Assembly: GCA_038323835.1 (NCBI GenBank)
Contig: JBBQHI010000006.1
Coordinates: 47,314-111,313, forward strand
Source of the DNA: JACVRW01 sp038323835
GTDB lineage: Bacteria > Actinomycetota > Thermoleophilia > Solirubrobacterales > Thermoleophilaceae
Direction of reading: 5' to 3'
DNA length: 64,000 nt
Of this stretch, positions 24,859-31,433 are shown piece after piece. How positions within the stretch are numbered: the stretch's first letter is position 1; each line of letters begins with the position of its first letter. The translations under genes were made by a program, and so were the position numbers. The notes below the pieces were generated by a model. It had not been told where the DNA came from and made no database searches. It saw nothing but the letters and a program-made list of their open reading frames with translations.

Positions 24859-25767
24859 ATGCGCTGGAAGCGAGGAGGCGGCAGGAGCTCGGACATGATC
24901 GACGCCCGCGGGGGCGGCATGGGGCCGTCCGGTGGCAGGTCCCTGGGCCCCGGGGTGGCGCTTCCGGGCGGGGTGGGCATCGCCGGCGTGATCATCTACC
25001 TGCTCATCCAGGTGCTGAGCGGAGGCGGAGGCGGAGGGAGCGCGTTCGGCGTGGACAACCAGTTCGATCCCTCGGCGGCGGGGGCGCCGGCCGCCGGGGC
25101 CCAGGGGATCCCGGCCTCCCAGGATCCCGACAGGGACCTGAAGGACTTCAGCTCGTACGTGTTCACGGACACGCTGGACACCTGGACGAAGATCTTCCGC
25201 CGCCAGGGCTCGCCGTTCGAGCGCGCGAAGCTCGTGCTCTACCGCGGCGGGGTGTCCACGGCGTGCGGCGACGCGTCCTCGGCGGTGGGACCCTTCTACT
25301 GCCCCGGCGACCAGCGCGTGTACCTCGATCTCAGCTTCTATGGGGACATGCAGCGGCAGCTCGGGGCGTCGGGCGACTTCGCCTGGGCGTACGTCATCGC
25401 CCACGAGGTGGGGCACCACGTGCAGCAGCAGCTCGGGACGAGCGCCGAGGTGAGCCGCCTCCAGCGGGAGAACCGCGACCAGGTGAACGCCCTCTCTGTG
25501 CGGCTCGAGCTCCAGGCCGACTGCTACGCGGGAGTGTGGGCGCACAGCGTCTACTCCGCCGGCGACCTCGAGGAGGGGGACGTTCGCGAGGCCGTGGGGG
25601 CCTCCGAGGCGGTGGGCGACGACCGCCTCCAGCGCCGCGCCTCGGGACAGATCAACCCGGACACCTTCACCCACGGCACCTCGGCCCAGCGCGCCTCGTG
25701 GTTCAACCGCGGCCGGAAGAGCGGGGAGCCGGGCGATTGCGACACCTTCTCGCCGGACAGTGTCTAA
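24859..25767 (+). CDS. Neutral zinc metallopeptidase (YpfJ family)
   Basis: The 302-residue protein has a cytoplasmic Gly-rich N-terminus (DARGGGMGPSGG), one membrane segment (VGIAGVIIYLLIQVL, ~38-54), a linker, and an extracellular zinc peptidase domain. HEVGHH (182-187) is the zinc-binding motif; the third ligand is probably in LELQADCYAGVWAH (Glu of the HExxH...E type). CGDASSAVGPFYCPGDQRVYLD is a conserved family stretch. Start ATG 24859. The next gene overlaps by 8 bases if read from its GTG. Confidence 0.9.
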   Translation: MRWKRGGGRSSDMIDARGGGMGPSGGRSLGPGVALPGGVGIAGVIIYLLIQVLSGGGGGGSAFGVDNQFDPSAAGAPAAGAQGIPASQDPDRDLKDFSSYVFTDTLDTWTKIFRRQGSPFERAKLVLYRGGVSTACGDASSAVGPFYCPGDQRVYLDLSFYGDMQRQLGASGDFAWAYVIAHEVGHHVQQQLGTSAEVSRLQRENRDQVNALSVRLELQADCYAGVWAHSVYSAGDLEEGDVREAVGASEAVGDDRLQRRASGQINPDTFTHGTSAQRASWFNRGRKSGEPGDCDTFSPDSV

Positions 25768-26455
25768 GGCCATGATCGAGGAGCTGAAAGAGGGCATTTG
25801 GCGCTGGACCGCTCCACACCCGGAGTGGCGCCGGGCCGACCCCTGGACCCACGAGGTGGCGTGCTTCGCCATCGCGGCAGGTGACGAGCTGGTGCTGGTG
25901 GACCCGCTCGCTCCTCCCGACGCGGGTGCGTTCTGGTCGGAGCTGGACGGGCTGGTGAAGCGCACCGGGGCCGCGCGGATGACGGTGATGCTCACGATCC
26001 ACTACCACGTGCGCAGCTCTGAGGACGTGAGCCGCCGGTATGGCAAGCGGCTCGAGGTGAGGGTGTACGGGCACGAGAGCGTGGCGGACAAAATGGGCCG
26101 CGGGGTGCGCTTCGAGGCCATCGTGCCGGGAGCTGAGCTGCCCGCCGGAGTGCAGGCCTACGCCATCGGCAGCCCGCGGCGCCGCGAGATGCCGCTGCTC
26201 TTCCCCGGTGCCCGGGCCCTGGCCTTCGGCGACGCCGTGGTGGGGGTGGACGGCGACCTCCGGGTCTGGGAGGACCTGGACGGGGACCGGCGCCGCGACT
26301 GGTATGAGCAGCGCCTGCTGCCGACGCTCCGGCCCCTGGCCGAGCTGGACTTCGATCACGTGCTCGTGACGCACGGCCCGCCGATCATCGGCCACGGCCC
26401 GGAGAAGCTGCGGCGGGGCCTCGCGGCGCCGGCGTGGAACCGCGCGCCCGGGTGA
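25760..26455 (+). CDS. Degenerate MBL-fold-like protein
   Basis: The 231-residue product resembles MBL-fold hydrolases that have lost part of the metal site: VMLTIHYHVRSSEDVSRRYG stands where HxHxDH would be, FGDAVVGVDG is the Asp strand and VLVTHGPPII the last His strand. Related proteins start with a WRWTAPHPEW opening as here. The chance of a hydrolase activity is uncertain. The start may be GTG 25760 (overlapping the peptidase) or ATG 25772. It overlaps the azlC start by GTGA, so it is in one transcript with azlCD. Confidence 0.7.
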   Translation: MSKAMIEELKEGIWRWTAPHPEWRRADPWTHEVACFAIAAGDELVLVDPLAPPDAGAFWSELDGLVKRTGAARMTVMLTIHYHVRSSEDVSRRYGKRLEVRVYGHESVADKMGRGVRFEAIVPGAELPAGVQAYAIGSPRRREMPLLFPGARALAFGDAVVGVDGDLRVWEDLDGDRRRDWYEQRLLPTLRPLAELDFDHVLVTHGPPIIGHGPEKLRRGLAAPAWNRAPG

Positions 26456-27126
26456 GCGCGGAGGCGGCCCGGCCGCCCCTCTCGGAGCGCCTGCGTCCCG
26501 GGCTCCGCGCGGGGGTGGCCCTGGGCCCGGTGGCCTTTCTGGTGGGGCTGTCCTTCGGCGTGCTGGCCCGGCCCGAGATGGGCAAGGTGGCCCCGATCGT
26601 GATGTCCGCGGTGGTGTTCGCCGGCGCGTCGCAGTTCGGTGCGCTGGCCGTGCTCGCGTCGGGTGGGGGCGCCGTGCCCGCCGTGCTCGCGGGGGTTCTG
26701 CTGAACGCGCGCTTCCTGCCGATGGGGCTGGCGCTCGGGCCGTCGCTGCCCGGCCGCGCGCTGCGCCGGGCGGCGGAGGGTCAGGCGGTGGTGGACGCCT
26801 CCTGGGCGCTGGCCAACCGCGGCGACGGGACGTTCGACCGCGACCGGCTGCTGGGCGCGACGCTGCCGCAGTACCCGCTCTGGATCATCGGCACGGCGGT
26901 GGGAACCCTGGCCGGGGACCGCCTGGGAGATCCGGACGCTCTCGGCCTCGACGCCCTCTTCCCGGCGTTCTTCCTCGCCCTGCTGATCCCTGAGCTGAAG
27001 GACCGGAGGACGCTGGGCGTGGCGCTGGCGGGCGCGGGGCTGGCGCTCGCGCTCACGCCGGTGGCGCCCGCAGGAGTGCCGGTGCTCGTGGCCTGCCTGG
27101 CCGCCCTCTGGGGGCTCAGGCGATGA
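26452..27126 (+). CDS. azlC: AzlC-family branched-chain amino acid exporter subunit
   Basis: The 224-residue membrane protein has six or more hydrophobic segments. The AzlC pattern is visible: LGPVAFLVGLSFGVLARPEMGKVAPIVMSAVVFAGASQF, then LLNARFLPMGLALGPSLPG and PQYPLWIIGTAVGTL. With AzlD it exports branched-chain amino acids or analogues. The GTG at 26452 is chosen since it overlaps the upstream stop as GTGA; a GTG at 26434 is possible. The azlD gene overlaps by four bases. Confidence 0.9.
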   Translation: MSAEAARPPLSERLRPGLRAGVALGPVAFLVGLSFGVLARPEMGKVAPIVMSAVVFAGASQFGALAVLASGGGAVPAVLAGVLLNARFLPMGLALGPSLPGRALRRAAEGQAVVDASWALANRGDGTFDRDRLLGATLPQYPLWIIGTAVGTLAGDRLGDPDALGLDALFPAFFLALLIPELKDRRTLGVALAGAGLALALTPVAPAGVPVLVACLAALWGLRR

Positions 27127-27440
27127 GCGCGGTGTGGATCACCATCGCGGCGCTCACCGTGGCCACGATCCTGATCAAGTCGGCGGGGCCGGTGGCCGTC
27201 GGGGGCCGCCAGCTCTCGCCCCCGGCGCTGCGGGTGATCACCCTGCTGGCGCCCACGGTCCTGGCCGCCCTCGTGGCGGTGGAGACCTTCGGCTCGGGCA
27301 AGCACGGCCTGGTGGTGGACGCCCGCTTTCTCGGGCTGCTCGCCGCAGGCGCGGCGATCGCGCTCCGGATGCCGCTGGCGGTGGTGGTCCTGGCCGCCGC
27401 CGGAGCGGCCGCGGGCGCAAGGGCGCTGGGCGCGGCCTAG
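27123..27440 (+). CDS. azlD: AzlD-family transporter subunit
   Basis: The 105-residue protein has about four membrane segments and the family pattern TIAALTVATILIKSAGPVAVGG at the start and MPLAVVVLAAAGAAAGARAL at the end. It pairs with AzlC. It starts with ATGA overlapping the azlC stop, and its TAG shares the palindrome CTAG with the stop of the convergent kinase gene. Confidence 0.88.
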   Translation: MSAVWITIAALTVATILIKSAGPVAVGGRQLSPPALRVITLLAPTVLAALVAVETFGSGKHGLVVDARFLGLLAAGAAIALRMPLAVVVLAAAGAAAGARALGAA

Positions 27441-28444
27441 GTCCCCGCGGGGGCGGGATCCGTATACGGCGTGCCCCGTGCCACACAACCGGCCGCGTCG
27501 GTGCCGAACCGCAGCTCCGGGGCGTCGGCCAGGGCGCGCCGGGTGCGCTCGGGCTCCGGCGTGTAGACGAGCACGAAGCCGCCGCCGCCCGCTCCCAGGG
27601 GCACGGCGCCCAGGCCGCCGGCCTCGAGCGCACGGTCCCGGAGCGCGTCCATCTCCGCGATCACCGTGCCCGGCGCGCGATCGCGCTTGGCCTCCCACTG
27701 GTCGTTCATCAGGGCGGCGCAGCGCTCCAGGTCGCCGTCCTCGAGCGCGGCGCAGGTCTGGCGGCCCAGCTCGTGTAGCCGGTCCAGCGCGCGGCCCACC
27801 GCGACGTTCCCGGATGCGGTGCCCGATACCTGCCCGGAGAGCACATCCGACGCCGAGCGATCCCGCCCGGTGAAGAACAGGAGGAACTCCTCGCCGAGCG
27901 CGCGCCTCACCTCGTCGGGCACCACCAGCTCGCGGGCGTCCACCGTGTCGTCCGATTTGAACGTGTAGGCCCGCAGGCCGCCGTACGCGGCCGCGTACTG
28001 GTCCTGCTTGCCCACCTTCCTCCCCAGCACGTCGATCTCGATCTCGCAGGCCGCCTCGGCCAGCTCACCCGGGGGCGCTCCCCCGCCGGCCGCGGTGCGC
28101 AGCGCCTGGATCGCGCACACCGCGTAGGCCCCGGAGGAGCCGAGACCCGTGCCCGGTGGCGCGTCCGACACCGAGGCCAGCTCCACCGGCGGCCCGTGCC
28201 AGTGCCGGGCCAGCACCTCGCGCAGGATCGGGTGGCGCACCTCGCGGGGGTCGTCCATCTCCTCCCACTCCAGGTGCTTCAGGCGGTAGCGGGCCTGGAA
28301 GTCCGCGGACACCATCATGTGCACATAGCGGTCGATGGCGGTCGAGACCACGAAGCCCCCGTGCTCCCGGTAGAAGGACGGCAGGTCCGTTCCGCCTCCC
28401 CCGAGCGCCACGCGCAGCGGCGCCCTCGCAACGATTGCTCCCAT
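27437..28444 (-). CDS. GHMP-family sugar kinase (heptose/fucose kinase-like)
   Basis: The 335-residue GHMP kinase phosphorylates a sugar. Motifs: APLRVALGGGGTDLPSF (motif 1), VSDAPPGTGLGSSGAYAVC (ATP loop), LGAGGGGFVLVY (motif 3), and KVGKQDQYAAAYGG, the segment found in D-glycero-D-manno-heptose 7-phosphate kinases. The start at 28444 (MGAIVARAPLRV) is preferred, as upstream in-frame sequence is Pro/Arg-rich and enters the divergent VOC gene. The stop shares CTAG with azlD. No other nucleotide-sugar genes are nearby. Confidence 0.88.
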   Translation of the reverse strand: MGAIVARAPLRVALGGGGTDLPSFYREHGGFVVSTAIDRYVHMMVSADFQARYRLKHLEWEEMDDPREVRHPILREVLARHWHGPPVELASVSDAPPGTGLGSSGAYAVCAIQALRTAAGGGAPPGELAEAACEIEIDVLGRKVGKQDQYAAAYGGLRAYTFKSDDTVDARELVVPDEVRRALGEEFLLFFTGRDRSASDVLSGQVSGTASGNVAVGRALDRLHELGRQTCAALEDGDLERCAALMNDQWEAKRDRAPGTVIAEMDALRDRALEAGGLGAVPLGAGGGGFVLVYTPEPERTRRALADAPELRFGTDAAGCVARGTPYTDPAPAGT

Positions 28445-28506
28445 CGCCAGACAATCTAGGGCCATCCGCAGCCGTCGCCCGCCCGGAGGCTCTAGCGTGC
28501 GCCCCG

Positions 28507-29160
28507 ATGGCGGAGGCCGGGGCACAGCCGACGGTGGACGAGCTGGCGATCGCGGACCCGCCCGGCGCCTGGACCACCGCCGGCTTCCGGGTGGAGGGCG
28601 ACCAGGCCGAGGTGAGCACGGTGCGCCTGCGCCTGGAGGGGCCCGGCCCGGCCCGCGGGATCGCGGGATGGTCGGTCCGCGACGCCGCCACCACCGATCT
28701 GGACGGGCTTCCCACCACGCTCTCCACGCAGGCGCCCGCCGCCGGCGCGCCCCACCCCAACGGCACGGTAGCGCTCGACCACGTGGTGGTCATGTCGCCG
28801 GCTCTCGCGCGCACCATGGCCGCGCTCGAGCGGGCCGGCTTCGACCTGCGCCGCGTACGCGACGAGCCCACCCCGGATGGCGCACCCAGGCAGGCCTTCT
28901 TCCGCATGGGCGAGGTGGTGCTGGAGGTGGTGCAGGCCCCCGAGGGCACCCGGATGCACTCTCAGGCGGACGGCCCCGCCCGCCTCTGGGGCCTGGCCTT
29001 CGGGATCGAGGACATGGATGTGACCGCCCGGGCGCTCGGCCCCCTGCTCGGCGATCCGCGGCCCGCGGTTCAGCCCGGCCGCACCATCGCCACGCTTCGG
29101 AGGACGGCCGGTATCGGCCCCGCGATCGCCTTCATGACTCCCGGACCGCCGGCCGCCTGA
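28507..29160 (+). CDS. VOC/glyoxalase-like protein
   Basis: The 217-residue protein has a core of the vicinal-oxygen-chelate type: ALDHVVVMSPALARTMAALERAGFDLRRVRDE, FFRMGEVVLEVVQAPEG, LWGLAFGIEDMDVTARAL, then the end strand. The His of LDHVVV and the Glu of VLEVV are the common metal ligands. The N-terminal ~80 residues are an extra module with no assigned fold. The start at 28507 is the first ATG after the divergent kinase start. The last 28 bases overlap the convergent MBL gene. Confidence 0.7.
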   Translation: MAEAGAQPTVDELAIADPPGAWTTAGFRVEGDQAEVSTVRLRLEGPGPARGIAGWSVRDAATTDLDGLPTTLSTQAPAAGAPHPNGTVALDHVVVMSPALARTMAALERAGFDLRRVRDEPTPDGAPRQAFFRMGEVVLEVVQAPEGTRMHSQADGPARLWGLAFGIEDMDVTARALGPLLGDPRPAVQPGRTIATLRRTAGIGPAIAFMTPGPPAA

Positions 29161-30004
29161 GCTCGATCTCCATCGGCTCGGCCGCCATCACCAGCCCGGT
29201 GGGCGCCCCGCCCATCTCCTCCCACTGCTTCGACGCGCGCCGGTGGAAGCTGTCGAGGAAGTCGTCGGAGTGCATCGGGTCGTGGTGGAAGAGCATGAGC
29301 TGTCCGGGGTCCACCCGGCGACCGAAGGTGAGCGCGTCGGTGAGGCGGGTGTGCCCCCAGCCGACGTGGTCGGGGTACTCGTCGTCGGCGTACTGGCAGT
29401 CGTGCACGAGGAGGGATGCGCCCCGGGCCAGGTCGTAGCCCGAGATCCACTCGGGCTCGTCGCTCTCGAGACGGGCACCGAGGGCGGGCTCGTGGTCCGG
29501 GATGTAACAGACGGAGGTGTCGCCCTCGGTGATCCGGTACCCGAGCGTCGGCCCGCGATGCGTGACCGACGCGGCCCGCAGCGTGGCCGGGCCGATCTGC
29601 CATTCGGTGGTCGGCGCCTCCCGGAAGGCCACGTGGGAGGGCAGCTCCCGCACTTCGACGGGGGACAGCGGCGCGGAGATGTAGCGGCCGATCCGCTCCT
29701 GGAGGGATGCGTCCGCGGCCTTTGGCCCCCAGATGGCCAGCTCGGTGCTCGGCCGGAAGGCCGGCGCGAAGAACACGAGCCCCTGTATGTGATCGAGGTG
29801 GAGATGGGTGAGGAGGATGTTCACGCGCGCGGCCTCCTGGTTCAGCGCCAGCCCGAGCCCTCGCAGGCCGGTGCCCGCGTCCAGCACCACGATGGTCCCG
29901 TCCGAGAGGGTGACCTGGACGCATGAGGTGTTGCCCCCGTAGCGCGTCGTCTCGGGGCCGGGGGAGGGGACCGAGCCGCGGGCCCCCCAGATCTTCACCT
30001 GCAA
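29132..30004 (-). CDS. MBL-fold metallo-hydrolase, RNase Z/PhnP-like
   Basis: The 290-residue hydrolase starts MQVKIWGARGSVPSPG, and the motif LLTHLHLDHIQG holds the canonical HxHxDH. Later metal residues are in SVTHRGPTLGYR, YIPDHEP and LLVHDCQY. The GARGSVP opening with GGNTSCVQV is typical of the PhnP/AtsA branch, often cyclic phosphodiesterases. A PAS-domain gene ends one base upstream on the same strand, and I suggest a signalling pair. The gene overlaps the convergent VOC gene at its 3' end. Confidence 0.85.
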   Translation of the reverse strand: MQVKIWGARGSVPSPGPETTRYGGNTSCVQVTLSDGTIVVLDAGTGLRGLGLALNQEAARVNILLTHLHLDHIQGLVFFAPAFRPSTELAIWGPKAADASLQERIGRYISAPLSPVEVRELPSHVAFREAPTTEWQIGPATLRAASVTHRGPTLGYRITEGDTSVCYIPDHEPALGARLESDEPEWISGYDLARGASLLVHDCQYADDEYPDHVGWGHTRLTDALTFGRRVDPGQLMLFHHDPMHSDDFLDSFHRRASKQWEEMGGAPTGLVMAAEPMEIELRRPAVRES

Positions 30005-30005
30005 G

Positions 30006-30407
30006 TCAGCTCTCCTCGTGGCCTGTGGTCCAGAAGAGCCCGAGCGCGCCCGAGGTGCCCTCGGTGGTGACGATGGGGATCGCGCTCACCTCGATCTCCC
30101 GGCGCCCATGGTCCACGGTCTGGATCATGTGGCGGTGGTGGGCCGGCCGGCCCTTCCGCAGCGCGATCGTGAGCGGAAGCTCGTCGAACGGCACGGGCTC
30201 GCCGTCGTCTCCGTAGGGGCCCCAGTCGCGCGTCCACTGCTCCGGGGGAATCCGTCCCGCCTCCTCGAAGCGCCGCCCGAGCAGGACTCCGGCCGCCTCG
30301 TTGTAGAACACCACGACGCCCTCGGCGTCCACCAGGAAGGCGGGCGTGGACAGGCCCGAGATCAGGTTGCGCGCGAGGATGAGCTCCAGGGGCCGCTGGG
30401 CGGACAC
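30006..30407 (-). CDS. Stand-alone PAS domain protein
   Basis: The 133-residue protein is a single PAS domain: LISGLSTPAFLVDAEGVVVFYNEAAGVLLG is the first half with the ligand cavity, and REIEVSAIPIVTTEGTSGALGLFW the closing strands. There is no output domain, so it likely signals through a partner. It ends one base before the MBL start and is transcribed with it. The cofactor, if any, is unknown. Confidence 0.8.
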   Translation of the reverse strand: MSAQRPLELILARNLISGLSTPAFLVDAEGVVVFYNEAAGVLLGRRFEEAGRIPPEQWTRDWGPYGDDGEPVPFDELPLTIALRKGRPAHHRHMIQTVDHGRREIEVSAIPIVTTEGTSGALGLFWTTGHEES

Positions 30408-30416
30408 GGGGCAAGA

Positions 30417-31112
30417 CTAACCCGCGTACTCATGCACCCCGTCCAGCACCGCGCGCCCCGCCAGCTCGATGCGGCCCCCGTGTACGGGCCGGACGAGGAT
30501 GAGTGAGTCGCGACCCTGCCGGATCTCGACCGCGCGTCCGAGCCGGGCGCAGAGCTGGACTGCCGCCAGGCCGGTGGCCTCGTCCTCCGCGATGCCGAGC
30601 CCCACGGGGAACACACGGGCGCGAATCAGCCCCGCCGCCTCGTCGGCGTAGGCCCAGGCGCCCACGTCGCGATTCCCGTCCGCCACGCCCGTGAGCGCGT
30701 CCACCTCGGCGGGCGAGTCGTACCGGATCCACTGGAAGCGCGTGCCCCACTCGGGCCGCGTGGACACGTGCGAGAAACCCCCCTCCTGGCGCACGTGCAG
30801 CTCACCGGCGGGCACGCGCAGCACGTCCACCGGCTCGCGCTCGGTGGCCAGCAGCCACGCCGTGCCGACCGTCGGGTGGCCCGCGAACTCCATCTCCGTG
30901 GCGGGCGTGAAGATGCGAATCTCGCCGCCCGCGGCATCGTCCACGAACACGGTTTCGCTGAGTCCGAGCTTGCGGGCCACGGCCTGGCGGCGTTCATCCG
31001 GAACCTCGGCGCCGTCGAGGAAGACGGCCAGTGGGTTGCCGCCCCGGTCGCCGTCCGAGCAGAACACCCGCAGGAGGTGGAACCTGGCCACGTCCGGACT
31101 GTACGGTGTCAT
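30417..31112 (-). CDS. PhzF-family isomerase/epimerase
   Basis: The 231-residue protein has the PhzF fold: FHLLRVFCSDGDRGGNPLAVF at the start with the family NPLAV motif, LGLSETVFVDD with the catalytic-type Glu, and EFAGHPTVGTAWLL with the GHPTxG loop. PhzF acts on trans-2,3-dihydro-3-hydroxyanthranilate; most homologs have unknown substrates, and no phenazine genes are present here. The family is usually ~260-300 residues, so this copy is short and its second half looks reduced. Start ATG 31112 faces the next gene five bases away. Confidence 0.75.
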   Translation of the reverse strand: MTPYSPDVARFHLLRVFCSDGDRGGNPLAVFLDGAEVPDERRQAVARKLGLSETVFVDDAAGGEIRIFTPATEMEFAGHPTVGTAWLLATEREPVDVLRVPAGELHVRQEGGFSHVSTRPEWGTRFQWIRYDSPAEVDALTGVADGNRDVGAWAYADEAAGLIRARVFPVGLGIAEDEATGLAAVQLCARLGRAVEIRQGRDSLILVRPVHGGRIELAGRAVLDGVHEYAG

Positions 31113-31117
31113 CGCCC

Positions 31118-31420
31118 GTGGACCAGATGATGCTTCGCAACCGACTCGTGCTGGCCACCTCCATGTGGCGCCAGGCCACACGCGACCCGCTTCCGAAGAT
31201 GCCGCCCGGGGACCCGATTCAGCAGCTCGAGGCGTTCGAGCTCCGGCTGGTGGACCTGCTCTGCAGTCAGGCCACGCCCACCACTGCGCGCGACGTGGCC
31301 GACAAGACCTGGGACCTCGTGCACGACCGCGGCGATGACGATGCCGTCAAGCGCCGGGTGGTGGAGTGCCATGAGGCGCTCGCCCGGCTTTCGGCTCGGA
31401 GCGGGGATCCCCCGATCTAA
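31118..31420 (+). CDS. Hypothetical small protein (about 100 aa)
   Basis: The frame begins MDQMMLRNRLVLATSMWRQA (GTG 31118; ATG 31127 or 31130 are alternatives) and ends SARSGDPPI. It is mixed-charge, probably helical, with VDLLCSQATPTTARDVADKTWDLV in the middle. No family is recognised. It is divergent from the PhzF gene by only five bases and precedes the large receptor phosphatase gene, whose start overlaps or follows its end. Confidence 0.5.
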   Translation: MDQMMLRNRLVLATSMWRQATRDPLPKMPPGDPIQQLEAFELRLVDLLCSQATPTTARDVADKTWDLVHDRGDDDAVKRRVVECHEALARLSARSGDPPI

Positions 31421-31433
31421 CCCCACCGGGGCG

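Noticed and set aside
30417..31112. Phenazine biosynthesis cluster around the PhzF-like gene
   Set aside because: No other phz genes nearby; PhzF homologs are widespread and mostly of unknown function.
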